From the NCBI RefSeq assembly GCF_000514815.1, contig NZ_AZWQ01000028.1, positions 1 through 64,000 on the forward strand: a DNA stretch of 64,000 bases. Direction: 5' to 3'. The position numbers were made by a program, and so were the translations under genes. Positions within the stretch are counted from its first letter, which is position 1. Every line of letters starts with the position of its first letter. The notes beneath the pieces were generated by a model. It saw only the letters and a program-made list of their open reading frames with translations, did no database searches and was not told the origin of the DNA. This stretch comes from Salinispora fenicalii. GTDB lineage: Bacteria; Actinomycetota; Actinomycetes; Mycobacteriales; Micromonosporaceae. Shown piece by piece: positions 1-8,429 of the stretch.

Positions 1-119
1 GTCAAGGCCAGACCGGTCACCCCGGCCAACCCCACCGCCCACCACCGCCACCGCGACCTCCCCCGACCCCCAACCGGCCGCACCGGCCCCTGAGACTGGC
101 CCTGGTCCTGATAACTCAT
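1..119 (-). CDS. Beta-helix exoprotein paralog, N-terminal fragment (cut by window edge)
   Basis: Only the first 39 codons lie in the window. They read as a Gln/Gly/Arg-rich n-region followed by RSRWRWWAVGLAGVTGLAL. This matches the signal-peptide region of the four complete beta-helix paralogs at 1565-2878, 5578-6879, 6919-8271 and 8540-9898. The start ATG at 119 is preceded by GGGGGAAGGAC about 13 bases upstream and by the same leader block (120-230) that precedes three of those paralogs. The protein is therefore expected to be secreted, but its repeat domain cannot be seen here. Confidence 0.75.
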   Translation of the reverse strand, partial: MSYQDQGQSQGPVRPVGGRGRSRWRWWAVGLAGVTGLAL

Positions 120-230
120 CGTGAACCCGATGTCCTTCCCCCGTGAGCGACAAGGACCCGCCACCCGCACCACGGGGGCCGCCCTCGGCTACCAGACGGC
201 GGTAGCAGCCACCCGCAACCTAAACCGACA
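120..230 (-). promoter_or_regulatory. Shared leader element of the beta-helix genes (copy A)
   Basis: Read on the minus strand this begins with TGTCGGTTTA (230-221). After 14 bases comes the inverted repeat GCTACC-GCCGTCT-GGTAGC (206-188), then CCGAGG, and finally a purine-rich ribosome binding site before the ATG at 119. The same order and spacing occurs at 2879-2982, 5467-5577 and 8430-8539. It could be an operator or a structured 5' leader. The function is unknown. Confidence 0.6.
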
Positions 231-432
231 GAAGACTTATAAAGACATGAACACGAAGAAAATGACTAAAACGGTCACACTTGCTTGATCATTAGGGGAT
301 GCAGCTCACAGCCCGGACCCGACCGGCGCCACCTCGCCGCGGCACCTTCCTGATGACCCGGCTCCCGGGCGACCGAGGGGATGCTGGGCCAAGGGGACCT
401 AATTCCGGGTGCTTCAGCGACGCTTCGTTCGC

Positions 433-438
433 TACTGT
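433..438 (+). promoter_or_regulatory. -10 box of a probable leaderless transcript
   Basis: TACTGT lies eight bases before the GTG at 447. There is no ribosome binding site between them, which is the arrangement of leaderless actinobacterial mRNAs. It supports the GTG as the start of the acetyltransferase. Confidence 0.35.
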
Positions 439-446
439 CCTGCCCT

Positions 447-1001
447 GTGGCAAGCACGAACCTCCGCACCGAACGCCTCGCACTTCGGCCGGTGCGCGAC
501 GAGGACATCGACCGCATCCTGGAGTACCGCAACCTGCCGGAGGTCAGCCGCTGGCTGCTGCGTACCGAGGTTGACCGTGCCGACTTCCGGGCGGCCTGGC
601 GACGCGGCGCAGCAGACCCCAACGACCGCAGTGTTGCGGTGACCCTCGACAGCGTCGTCATCGGAACCGTCTCGCTCTACGTGCGGGACGGCATGGGGCA
701 GCCCGGCATGCCGCCGGGGACAGAAGCTGAGATCGGCTACATCTTCGACCCGAATTACGGTGGCCACGGCTACGCGACCGAGGCGGTCAGCGCGATGCTC
801 GCCTACTCGTTCGACCGGTTGGGCGTACGCCGGATCACCGCGGGCTGCTACGCGGACAACCTCCCCTCGGTCCGACTCCTCGAAAAGCTCGGCATGCGGC
901 GGGAGCAGCACGGCGTCGGCGACTCCTGGCACGCCGAGTTGGGCTGGGTGGACGGCTACACGTACGCCCTGCTGGGCGACGAGTGGCGCCTCCGGCCGTA
1001 G
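447..1001 (+). CDS. GNAT-family N-acetyltransferase (RimJ/RimL type)
   Basis: The 184-residue product opens with LRTERLALRPV, the usual beginning of RimJ/RimL-like acetyltransferases. It has the acetyl-CoA pyrophosphate-binding loop YGGHGYATEAV (near residue 105) and the late motif YADNLPSVRLLEKLGM, typical of the GNAT C-terminal half. Such enzymes transfer acetyl from acetyl-CoA to an amine, but the substrate here cannot be read from sequence. The reading frame stays open upstream to an ATG at 381. I prefer the GTG at 447 because the family domain starts right there and a TACTGT box lies just upstream. It converges on the next acetyltransferase gene with a 6-base gap. Confidence 0.85.
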   Translation: MASTNLRTERLALRPVRDEDIDRILEYRNLPEVSRWLLRTEVDRADFRAAWRRGAADPNDRSVAVTLDSVVIGTVSLYVRDGMGQPGMPPGTEAEIGYIFDPNYGGHGYATEAVSAMLAYSFDRLGVRRITAGCYADNLPSVRLLEKLGMRREQHGVGDSWHAELGWVDGYTYALLGDEWRLRP

Positions 1002-1007
1002 CCCCTC

Positions 1008-1508
1008 CTACCCCATCGGCTGTTCGGAGCTCCGACGAATCGTCACCGGCACCTCACCGCGGCGGTAGTGGACGACCGCGAACGGCCACGCCGCTCGCAG
1101 CCACGCCCCCACGATCTCGGTCAGCGGACCATCCAGCTCCGCTCGCGCGGCGGACACCCAGGACGAGGCCGCCACCTCCTGCTCCCCCGTCGGCGATGGC
1201 TCGAAATACACGCAGCCGACCACGTCCCCAGTGGCGATCTCGATGACCGAGTAGGCGAAATCCACCCGCTGTCGCGACCGCTGCGCATGCCCCACCAGGT
1301 CCTCGCGGTTCTCGGCGAGCGTCATCCCGGCCGCTGGCGGCCAGCCCTGGTCGAATCCCGGCGTTGACCGGATATGCGCGATGCTCGACATCCAGGCAGC
1401 GTGATCGGCCTCGTTGTGCTGTGGCCCAAGCAACTCGAGCCGCAGCCCCTGGGAAACGAACACATCCGGTACCGCGAAGGAAGCCGCGACGAGCGGTAGG
1501 TCGGTCAT
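1008..1508 (-). CDS. GNAT-like acetyltransferase
   Basis: This 166-residue protein resembles small actinobacterial GNAT-fold proteins. It has an N-terminal strand followed by LRLELLGPQHNEADHAAW, then ENREDLVGHAQRS, and the core strand pair DFAYSVIEIATGDVVGCVYF. The canonical acetyl-CoA loop (Q/R-x-x-G-x-G/A) is not obvious. The C-terminal part TEIVGAWLRAAWPF does fit members of the family that keep only a weak loop. No substrate can be assigned. It lies downstream of the beta-helix gene at 1565-2878 on the same strand but is separated from it by a hairpin terminator. Confidence 0.65.
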   Translation of the reverse strand: MTDLPLVAASFAVPDVFVSQGLRLELLGPQHNEADHAAWMSSIAHIRSTPGFDQGWPPAAGMTLAENREDLVGHAQRSRQRVDFAYSVIEIATGDVVGCVYFEPSPTGEQEVAASSWVSAARAELDGPLTEIVGAWLRAAWPFAVVHYRRGEVPVTIRRSSEQPMG

Positions 1509-1531
1509 CTCCGGAGCCTAGCGCTCCGCTC

Positions 1532-1557
1532 GCCGGCCGGCAGTGCAGCCGGCCGGC
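1532..1557 (-). terminator. Hairpin after beta-helix gene
   Basis: GCCGGCCGGC (1532-1541) and GCCGGCCGGC (1548-1557) are self-complementary arms around a 6-base loop, a few bases after the stop codon at 1565. There is no T-tract, so it may be a transcript-end hairpin rather than a strict intrinsic terminator. Confidence 0.5.
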
Positions 1558-1564
1558 CGGCCGA

Positions 1565-2878
1565 TCAGTCAAGGCAGGTTGGAACGTTCACGCAATTGTT
1601 TGGTCGGTTCTTGGCCACTGTGGTGCCGGTAGCGGTGGAGAGATCGACCGTGCCGCCCACCTCGTTGAAGATGCCGCCGCCGTCGGTGCCGGCGGCGTTC
1701 TCGACCACCTTCGTACGCAGCAGGGTGAGCGTGCCGGTTGCTGAGTTGTAGATTCCGCCACCGGACTCGGTGGCCTGATTACCGGTGACCTTGGTACGCA
1801 GTAGCGTCAACGTGCCGAAGTTGCGAACGCCGCCACCGTTTACTCCGACATTGTTCTTGATGACGCTGTCCTCGATGAGCACGGGCCCACCTTGCAGAAA
1901 GATCGCGCCCTGGCCACCGCCGGTTGCGGTGTTGTTGACGATGGCGACCCGGGACACCGTGAGCTGTACCGGCGCACCGGTGATGGCGGAGCCGCCCGCG
2001 CCCGTTGTCGTGTTCTTCTCGAAGCGCGTGTCGGCGATGGTGCCGGTCGTCCCACCAAGGATGAAGATGGCTCCACCTTCGGCGGCCTGGTGACCGACCA
2101 GCTCGCTCCGGGTAACGGTCAGGTGATTACTGGCGGTCAGAGCTCCGCCGGTCAGTGCGGTGTTCGCCTCGAACCGCGACTTGTCGATGAAGATTGCGCC
2201 GATACTGAAGATCCCGCCACCGATGTTGGCGGCGGTGTTCCTACTGACGACCGAGTGTTCGATGTGGAGAACGCCGCCGATATTCCCGATCCCGCCGGCG
2301 TCACCCTCACTGGACACATTTTCGATGATCTTGCTCTTCTTGATGGTGGCACCGCCACCTGGGTTGATGAGGATCCCGCCGCCGTCAGTGTCGCCGGATA
2401 TCTTCCCACCGGTAACGGTGAGGTGGTTCAGGGTGAGCCGACCGTTGGCCTCGACGGTGAGGATTCTGAACTCCTCGGCTGCGGCGGAGCGCTTGAGGGT
2501 GGTGTTCTTACCGCCGTTGAGGGTGATGGGAGTGGTGATCGCGGGCAGACCGGCACCGTCGAGGTCAGCGGTGAGCAGATAGGTGCAGTCCGGGGCGAGG
2601 TCGAGCACGGCACCACCCTGGGCGTTAGCTTCGGTGATCTCGGCGATCAGCCGATCCGTGTCACAGGGCACCGGCGTACCCTTCGACTTTCCGAGCTGGC
2701 CATCGGCGACGGCGCGTCCGGCAGCGTCCACGCCGAGGAGGGGGATACCGGTGGTGACGGCGGCGGTAAGTGCCAGGCCGGCCGCTCCGGCCAGCCCGGC
2801 AATCCACCACCGTGACCTCGCCCGACCTTCGTTGGGATACTCCGAGCTGACTCCGGTCGTGTGGCACTGATGGTTCAT
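1565..2878 (-). CDS. Secreted right-handed beta-helix (Chlamydia Pmp-type repeat) protein
   Basis: The product is 437 residues. A basic n-region with RSRWWIAGLAGAAGLAL forms the signal peptide. A conserved domain with PCDTDRLIAEITEANAQGG and DCTYLLT follows, near residues 72-105. From about residue 150 the protein is a ladder of imperfect coils built on GGGI-x-N repeats, the hallmark of Chlamydia-type polymorphic membrane protein helices. It ends in NRPNNCVNVPTCLD, a tail shared by all complete paralogs here. No LPxTG signal or membrane anchor is present, so it should be released or held non-covalently at the cell surface. It is the most diverged of the complete copies. Start ATG follows GGGGAAGGGCG and leader copy B. 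The role (adhesion, binding or barrier) is not established. Confidence 0.85.
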   Translation of the reverse strand: MNHQCHTTGVSSEYPNEGRARSRWWIAGLAGAAGLALTAAVTTGIPLLGVDAAGRAVADGQLGKSKGTPVPCDTDRLIAEITEANAQGGAVLDLAPDCTYLLTADLDGAGLPAITTPITLNGGKNTTLKRSAAAEEFRILTVEANGRLTLNHLTVTGGKISGDTDGGGILINPGGGATIKKSKIIENVSSEGDAGGIGNIGGVLHIEHSVVSRNTAANIGGGIFSIGAIFIDKSRFEANTALTGGALTASNHLTVTRSELVGHQAAEGGAIFILGGTTGTIADTRFEKNTTTGAGGSAITGAPVQLTVSRVAIVNNTATGGGQGAIFLQGGPVLIEDSVIKNNVGVNGGGVRNFGTLTLLRTKVTGNQATESGGGIYNSATGTLTLLRTKVVENAAGTDGGGIFNEVGGTVDLSTATGTTVAKNRPNNCVNVPTCLD

Positions 2879-2982
2879 CGCGGTGTTGACGCCCTTCCCC
2901 GTGAACGACGAGGAGCCCGAAGGCGCGGGTGTTCCTCGGCTACCAGGCCGGCGGTAGCAACCACCCGCACGCTAGACCGACA
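2879..2982 (-). promoter_or_regulatory. Shared leader element of the beta-helix genes (copy B)
   Basis: On the minus strand: TGTCGGTCTA (2982-2973), 14 bases, then the perfect inverted repeat GCTACC-GCCGGCCT-GGTAGC (2958-2939), CCGAGG and a purine-rich ribosome binding site before the ATG at 2878. The layout is the same as in copies A, C and D. Confidence 0.6.
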
Positions 2983-3013
2983 TTGACCCCAAGCAGCCAC
3001 AATTACGAAATAC

Positions 3014-4243
3014 CTACTCAATCCGGGCAAAAGCACCTAGTCCGAGAACGGCGCTGCCGCGCACCCGCACAGAGCCGGGATGCAGACGGAACCACGCGGC
3101 GATGGTCACCGGCATCAGGAGGTAGCCGAACCGGGTGGCAGGCGCCAGGCAGATGGCCACAGCTAGGGCGAAGGCGAGCCGGTCGGCGGCGGCGAGCAGC
3201 GTCCGCGGTGGCCTCCCCACCAGCAGGACGGCGACAGCCACCGCGGCCGAGGCGAGCAGCACCAGGGCGATCAGGCGCCCGCCCGGCAGCAGCGTGGCGA
3301 CAAGGTGCCCGGGCAACGGACTCCCGGCAGGCGAGGCGACCTGACCCGCTCCCAGCGGATAGCGCAGAACCTGCTCGACGAAGGCACCCGGCGAGACGAG
3401 GAAGCTCGGAACCGTCAGGACAGCGAGGACCGCAGCGGCCGCGGCGCCCGCGCCCGCCGCGGCCCGTCCGCCCCGCCGTACCGTGAGCAGGACCAGCACC
3501 ACCGCCAGTACGGGCCAGGCCGTCCACTTCATCGCGGCTGCCGCACCGGCGGCCAGCCCGGTCGCCGCGGGACGGCCCGCGGCGGCGGTCGCGAGGGCGA
3601 GGCACATCAGCGCCGTGACCGGCAGGTCAATCCCCCCGGTGGCCAGTGGCAGAGCCAACAACGGAAATGCGGCCAGGAGGGCGAGGGCCCGGGGAGCGCA
3701 GTGACCGACGGTGATCCGGGCGGCCACCACCAGGGCGAGACCGAAGACCAAGGCGAAGCCCCAGCGGGCATCGGTCAACGGGCCGTCACCGAACAGGGCG
3801 TAGGGCAACCCGAACAGCGCCATCGCCGGCAGGTACGGGTTGTAGTCCTCAAGCTGGGATGGCTCGGGCAGGTACGGGCTGCCGGTGTGCAGCAGCAGCG
3901 CACCGGAGTGGTGCACAACATCGACCTCGAGCTGCCCCTGTCGATGCGTGACCAGCCACACCATGGGTACGACGGCCACACCCACCACCGCGACGAACGG
4001 CGCAACCCGGCGCAGCCCCCTCGAGGCACCGGCGGCCAGAGCCCCGGCCACGGCGTAGCCGATGGCCGCGCAGAGCCCCCAGACCCGGTGCGGCCCCTCG
4101 TCGGTGACCACGGCCAGGAGCAACGCCGCCACGGCGCACCCCGCCCACAGCAGCGGCCACGGCCCGGGTCCGGCCCGCCCGAGTGACCGCCGCCGGACCA
4201 CGGGTGCGGGAAGCGGGTGCGGGAATAGCGGAGTTCCAGTCAT
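3014..4243 (-). CDS. GT87-type polytopic membrane glycosyltransferase (DUF2029)
   Basis: This 409-residue protein has roughly ten hydrophobic segments, and most of it is membrane-embedded. Between the early helices it has a periplasmic-type loop with VDVVHHSGALLLHTGSPY and EDYNPYLPAMALFGLPYALF. That resembles the acidic plus Y-N-P/Y-P-P region of GT87 (polyprenyl-phosphate-mannose-dependent, DUF2029) enzymes. Members of that family use lipid-linked sugars to glycosylate cell-envelope glycolipids. The exact acceptor cannot be inferred. The gene stands alone on the minus strand, with about 400 bases of non-coding DNA upstream. Its neighbours are surface-protein genes, which fits an envelope role. 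Confidence 0.7.
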   Translation of the reverse strand: MTGTPLFPHPLPAPVVRRRSLGRAGPGPWPLLWAGCAVAALLLAVVTDEGPHRVWGLCAAIGYAVAGALAAGASRGLRRVAPFVAVVGVAVVPMVWLVTHRQGQLEVDVVHHSGALLLHTGSPYLPEPSQLEDYNPYLPAMALFGLPYALFGDGPLTDARWGFALVFGLALVVAARITVGHCAPRALALLAAFPLLALPLATGGIDLPVTALMCLALATAAAGRPAATGLAAGAAAAMKWTAWPVLAVVLVLLTVRRGGRAAAGAGAAAAAVLAVLTVPSFLVSPGAFVEQVLRYPLGAGQVASPAGSPLPGHLVATLLPGGRLIALVLLASAAVAVAVLLVGRPPRTLLAAADRLAFALAVAICLAPATRFGYLLMPVTIAAWFRLHPGSVRVRGSAVLGLGAFARIE

Positions 4244-4499
4244 TCACTGCGCCTTCCACATCGGAGTACCGCCAGTCTCGGAAGGCCACGGGATCGGGTC
4301 GTCACTCCAGAGTGCGATCTTCGGTCTCAACCCGGGGTTTGATGCCGGTGCCACAGATCAAACCCGACAGTGACGCGTCTGGTGCGGCGGCATCAGGAGA
4401 ATCGGCGCATGTCCCGACCCCGCCGCCCCACACCTGGCGGACGTACCACGTCGGCCCTGGCACCCGGCCGCTAGCGCAAACATGATCGCTGCGGTGGCG

Positions 4500-4581
4500 G
4501 TCGGGCCTTTTGAGCGCCGACCTTTCACGCTCCGGGCCTTCTGACGGTCCGGGCCTTCTGACGGTCCGGGCCTTTTGACGC
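4500..4581. repeat. 17-bp tandem repeat
   Basis: TCCGGGCCTTCTGACGG occurs at 4531-4547 and 4548-4564. A third copy at 4565-4581 differs at two or three bases, and a more degenerate copy starts near 4500. The rest of the 4244-4639 gap shows no convincing gene. Confidence 0.7.
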
Positions 4582-4627
4582 TCGGGGCCGGCAGTGCTCG
4601 ACGCGGGCGCGGGATAGACGGAGCGCC

Positions 4628-4633
4628 TACGAT
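4628..4633 (+). promoter_or_regulatory. -10 box of a probable leaderless transcript
   Basis: TACGAT is followed by six bases and then the ATG at 4640. No ribosome binding site fits between the box and the start. Confidence 0.45.
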
Positions 4634-4639
4634 GCGGGA

Positions 4640-5056
4640 ATGACAGCGCCGACCGGACAGCCTGTGGACGAGTTTCTCGCCACCCTGCCGAACGAAGACC
4701 GGCAGGGTGACGCACGCCGGCTCATCGCGCTCATGCGCGAGGTCACCGGGGAGGAGCCGGCGATGTGGGGGCCGAGCATTATCGGCTTCGGTCGCTACCA
4801 CTACCGATACGCCAGCGGCCGTACCGGCGACAGCGCTCTCGCCTGCTTCTCGCCGCGCAAGCAACACATCGTGGTCTACCTCATCGGTGGCTTCGAAGAA
4901 CGACACGCATCAACGCTGGCACGGCTCGGCCCGCACAAGACCGGTAAGGGCTGCCTCTACCTGAAACGCCTCGACGACGTCGACCTGGCCGTCCTACGCG
5001 AGCTCGTTGACCGCTCCACCCGGGTACGCAGGGGCATCGACCGCGCTAGTTGCTGA
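4640..5056 (+). CDS. DUF1801 (YdhG-like) protein
   Basis: The 138-residue product matches the DUF1801 fold throughout. Landmarks are VDEFLATLPNEDRQGDARRL, the conserved EPAMWGPSIIGFG turn, the ACFSPRKQHIVVYL strand and the end GKGCLYLKRLDDVDLAVLREL. DUF1801 proteins are small soluble proteins of unresolved function; a link to iron or lipid-like ligand binding has been proposed for relatives but nothing here tests it. The length is normal for the family and the frame is intact. It is a single gene, probably leaderless. Confidence 0.85.
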   Translation: MTAPTGQPVDEFLATLPNEDRQGDARRLIALMREVTGEEPAMWGPSIIGFGRYHYRYASGRTGDSALACFSPRKQHIVVYLIGGFEERHASTLARLGPHKTGKGCLYLKRLDDVDLAVLRELVDRSTRVRRGIDRASC

Positions 5057-5466
5057 CCGTCCTACACATGCCCATGGGCTGGTAGTGAACCCCTGGGGGA
5101 TACCGGGGCCGTTGAGCCGGGTTCGGGGCGGCGACCGCCGCCAGCACCACCGCAGCTACGGCAGGGGCCACGTACTGCGGCTTCGTCCTCACTTCCCCAT
5201 CCCTGGATCCAGCATCACCACCCCGTTCGCGGTGTTCGTTCCCACCGTAGGCGCCGGCAGCCGTTGGCCCATCGGGTGTAAGTCAGTGGTATCCCTTACC
5301 AAAGTGGGATCACCGGGTCACTCAGGACAGCGTCAAGAGTGATCGATGCCTTCGAACAAGGCGACGGACGCGACTCCTTCGCATCGGGCAGCGGATGGCG
5401 GGCAGCACCCGACCCTAGAGCCTCATTCGAGTACATCCTTCGCGTTCTCACCAGATCATGTACTTT
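5057..5466. other. Intergenic stretch without a recognisable gene
   Basis: About 400 bases between the DUF1801 gene and leader copy C. The open frames here are short, differ in codon use from the neighbours and have no family signature. I see no hairpin strong enough to name. Confidence 0.5.
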
Positions 5467-5577
5467 TGTCCGTTTAGCTCAGCCTGATTGCTACCGCCTA
5501 CCTGGTAACCGAGGGCAGCCACCACACCGGCCTCAGCTGCACCTCGCCCACAACGAGGGAAGGACAACGACACCGCA
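5467..5577 (+). promoter_or_regulatory. Shared leader element of the beta-helix genes (copy C)
   Basis: TGTCCGTTTA (5467-5476), 13 bases, then GCTACC-GCCTACCT-GGTAAC (5490-5509), CCGAGG and GGGAAGGAC before the ATG at 5578. The right arm has GGTAAC instead of GGTAGC, so one base pair of the inverted repeat is lost in this copy. Confidence 0.6.
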
Positions 5578-6879
5578 ATGATCAATCCACACCAAAAGCC
5601 AGACCAATCCGGCGTACGCCGGACCAGGTCACGATGGTGGTCTGCTGGGCTGGCGGGGGTGACTGGATTGGCCCTGACCACCGTCGGCATCGCCGCCACC
5701 CCCGCCGCCGGACGCAGCCTCCCCGTCCCCGACGACCTCCCCTCCACCGACCGCCACCACGCCGATAGGGGCAGCAGGGGCGCCCCCGTCCCCTGCGACG
5801 CCGACGCCCTGATCGCCGCCATCACCCTCGCCAACGCCCGCGGCGGCGCCACCCTCGACCTCGCCACAGACTGCACCTACCTCCTCACCGCCGACATCGA
5901 CGGCGCCGGACTCCCCGCCATCGCCACCCCCATCACCCTCAACGGCAACAAACACACCACCATCGAACGCGCCGCCGCCACCGACCAATTCAGGATCCTC
6001 ACCGTCAACACCGGCGGCAACCTCACCCTCAACAAACTCACCATCACCGGCGGACACACCCCCGACGACGGCGACGGCGGCGCAGTCCTCGTGGATGCCG
6101 GTGGCACCCTCACCACCAACCACAGCACTATCACCCGCAACATCGCCGAAAACGACGGCGGCGCCATCGCCAACAACGGCACCACCCGCGTGAAGCAATC
6201 CACCATCGAACGGAACGCCGCTAGCGGAGTCGGCGGAGGTATCGTCAGCGCCGGCCTCCTCGACGTCAACAAGTCCCGCCTAAACGCCAACACCGCATTC
6301 GTCGGAGCTGGAGTCTCCAGCGTGGGCACAGCCCACATCGAGCACAGCGGCATCACCGCCAATCACGCCGCGGGCTCAGTCGGCGGCCTCCTTATGAGCG
6401 GTGGAACCGTCACGAATACTAAAATTACCGATAACACAGCGCTAGAGGTTGGCGGCGTTCTCGCAAACACCGACACACAGCTCACCCTCACCTCGGTAAC
6501 CCTCGCCGGAAACACCGCCACCGGTGGCCGTGGTGGCGGCCTAGCAATAAACTCGGGCGCCTCCGTTGTCATTGCGGAAAGCGTCGTCGCAAACAACACC
6601 GCCGATCGCGACGGCGGCGGCATCTACAACCTCGCCGAGATAGTAGTGCGCAACACCAAGGTCACCGGCAATCAGAGCGGCGACCAGGGTGGTGGCATCT
6701 ACTCCGACGAATCGGCCACCCTTTTCGACACGAAGGTTGTCAAGAACATCGCCATCACCGAAGGCGGCGGCATCTTCAACGAGGGGGGCGGGACGGTCGA
6801 ATTGAACACCGCCACCGGCACCATCGTCATCAAGAATCGACCGGACAACTGCGTCAATGTTCCCGGCTGCGCCGGATAG
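5578..6879 (+). CDS. Secreted right-handed beta-helix (Pmp-type repeat) protein
   Basis: 433 residues. After an n-region with two arginines comes the signal SRWWSAGLAGVTGLALTT. The conserved first domain has PCDADALIAAITLANARGG and DCTYLLT. From about residue 155 the protein consists of GG-x-I/GG-x-x-N coils of about 24 residues, predicted to stack as a beta-helix, and it ends in NRPDNCVNVPGCAG. The first third is nearly identical in DNA to the next two genes, while the coils diverge freely. The gene has leader copy C and ends 39 bases before the next start with no terminator between, so the two are probably co-transcribed. No wall anchor is visible. Confidence 0.88.
   Translation: MINPHQKPDQSGVRRTRSRWWSAGLAGVTGLALTTVGIAATPAAGRSLPVPDDLPSTDRHHADRGSRGAPVPCDADALIAAITLANARGGATLDLATDCTYLLTADIDGAGLPAIATPITLNGNKHTTIERAAATDQFRILTVNTGGNLTLNKLTITGGHTPDDGDGGAVLVDAGGTLTTNHSTITRNIAENDGGAIANNGTTRVKQSTIERNAASGVGGGIVSAGLLDVNKSRLNANTAFVGAGVSSVGTAHIEHSGITANHAAGSVGGLLMSGGTVTNTKITDNTALEVGGVLANTDTQLTLTSVTLAGNTATGGRGGGLAINSGASVVIAESVVANNTADRDGGGIYNLAEIVVRNTKVTGNQSGDQGGGIYSDESATLFDTKVVKNIAITEGGGIFNEGGGTVELNTATGTIVIKNRPDNCVNVPGCAG
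5803..6056 (+). repeat. 254-bp near-identical block, copy 1 of 3
   Basis: This encodes the conserved first domain of the beta-helix proteins. Copies 2 (7174-7427) and 3 (8819-9072) have the same length and orientation and differ at only a few percent of positions by eye. Confidence 0.85.
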
Positions 6880-6918
6880 AACACAATGCCGGAGCGGGGG
6901 AAGGAAAGCGACACCGCG

Positions 6919-8271
6919 ATGACCAATCCACACCACAAGCCCGAACCAGTCCACCCCAGCCCACGCCGGGCCAAGTCACGATGGTGGTCTGCCGGACTCG
7001 CCGGAGTGACCGGCCTAGCCCTCACCACCACCGTCGGCATCGCCGCCACCCCCGCCGCCGATGCCGTCGGACCCGCCCCCACCTCCGCCGACCGCCAGCA
7101 CAACGAAGGCAAGAACGACAACAAAGAAGAGAAGGGAAAGACACCCGAGGGCACCCCCGTCCCCTGCAACACCGACGCCCTGATCGCCGCGATCACCCTC
7201 GCCAACGCCCGCGGCGGCGCGGTACTCGACCTCGCCAAAGACTGCACCTACCTACTCACCACCGACATCGACGGCGCCGGCCTCCCCGCCATCACCACCC
7301 CCATCACCCTCAACGGCGGCAAACACACCACCATCGAACGCGCCGCCGCCACCGACCAATTCAGAATCCTCACCGTCAACACCGGCGGCGACCTCACCCT
7401 CAACAAACTCACCATCACCGGCGGACAAACCGCTCCTGGCGCCCCAGGGGGTGGCATCCTCGTAAACCCGGGCGGTGAGCTAACCGCCAAACACAGTGAA
7501 TTCGTCCGCAACATCGCCACCTTCAGCAACGGCGGCGGCATCGCCAACCTCGGCACCACCACAGTCAAGGACTCCACCGTAAGCCGTAACACCGCCGCAG
7601 CGGGTGGCGGCATCTTCAACAGCGGGCTCCTCACCGGCGAGGAAGTTCAATTCACCGACAACGGCGTCACCGGCTTCGGTGGTGGAATTAGCACCCAAGG
7701 CGGGACCACCGAGGTACGGGAAAGCACCTTCATCCGAAACCGCGCACTTGGCGGGGCGGGAGTTGGCGATTCCGGTGGCGCCCATACCACCATCGCCCGG
7801 TCCACCTTCACTAACAACAGTGCCAGCGCCCTCGGTGGTGGCATATTCATTGACGGGCAGCTGATCCTACGAGAGGCCACCATTACTAACAATAACGCTC
7901 CTACCCAGGGCGGCGGCGTCGTGATTCAGGACATCGCGGGAGAATCTTCTGCTGTGATCGAGGACACCAAGATCAGCAATAATACCACCGCAGGTGGTGG
8001 CGGAGGAATCATTAATGTCTTCGCACCGCTGGTCCTACGAGACTCCACGATAGAAGGCAATCAAGCCGACACAGGCGGTGGCCTTCTCAACCTCTTCAAC
8101 AGCACGTCCACGCTCTTCAACACCGCCGTCGTCAAGAACATCGCCGTCACCGACGGTGGCGGGATCTTCAACGACCCCACCGGCATGGTCATTCTGAACA
8201 GCTTCACCGGCACGGTCGTCATCAAGAACCGGCCGAACAACTGCGTCGATGTTCCTGGCTGCCCGGGCTGA
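6919..8271 (+). CDS. Secreted right-handed beta-helix (Pmp-type repeat) protein
   Basis: 450 residues with the same plan as its neighbours: signal KSRWWSAGLAGVTGLALTTTVG, a charged linker (EGKNDNKEEKGK), the domain with PCNTDALIAAITLANARGG, then GGGI-type coils from about residue 160 and the tail NRPNNCVDVPGCPG. The frame is open from 6886, but the ATG at 6919 is preferred. It aligns with the other copies, including the bases just upstream (GACACCGCG), and it has GGGGGAAGGA as ribosome binding site. It lacks its own leader element, which fits transcription from the gene before it. A terminator hairpin follows the stop codon. Confidence 0.88.
   Translation: MTNPHHKPEPVHPSPRRAKSRWWSAGLAGVTGLALTTTVGIAATPAADAVGPAPTSADRQHNEGKNDNKEEKGKTPEGTPVPCNTDALIAAITLANARGGAVLDLAKDCTYLLTTDIDGAGLPAITTPITLNGGKHTTIERAAATDQFRILTVNTGGDLTLNKLTITGGQTAPGAPGGGILVNPGGELTAKHSEFVRNIATFSNGGGIANLGTTTVKDSTVSRNTAAAGGGIFNSGLLTGEEVQFTDNGVTGFGGGISTQGGTTEVRESTFIRNRALGGAGVGDSGGAHTTIARSTFTNNSASALGGGIFIDGQLILREATITNNNAPTQGGGVVIQDIAGESSAVIEDTKISNNTTAGGGGGIINVFAPLVLRDSTIEGNQADTGGGLLNLFNSTSTLFNTAVVKNIAVTDGGGIFNDPTGMVILNSFTGTVVIKNRPNNCVDVPGCPG
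7174..7427 (+). repeat. 254-bp near-identical block, copy 2 of 3
   Basis: Same block as 5803-6056 and 8819-9072. It encodes the conserved first domain of this paralog. Confidence 0.85.
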
Positions 8272-8291
8272 CCCACCTCCGAGCATCACGA

Positions 8292-8336
8292 GGCTTCCGC
8301 CCCCGCCATCCACCCCTGGATAGCGGGGGCGGAGCC
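8292..8336 (+). terminator. Hairpin terminator after two-gene beta-helix unit
   Basis: CCGCCCCCGC (8297-8306) pairs with GCGGGGGCGG (8323-8332), extended outward by GGCT/AGCC with one mismatch. It lies just after the stop at 8271. Confidence 0.65.
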
Positions 8337-8429
8337 CTGCACCACCCCCGGGCGTGACCTGCACGGGAAGGGCGAAACACGAAGCCCATTTAGGGGGCTT
8401 GCTCACGTTTGTGCCTGATCAAACCTCTT

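Noticed and set aside
120..206. Known riboswitch (c-di-GMP or c-di-AMP type) in the beta-helix leaders
   Set aside because: The GGTAGC-CGAGG part recalls a c-di-GMP class I element, but its conserved core (such as ACGCAAAGCC) is absent from all four copies.
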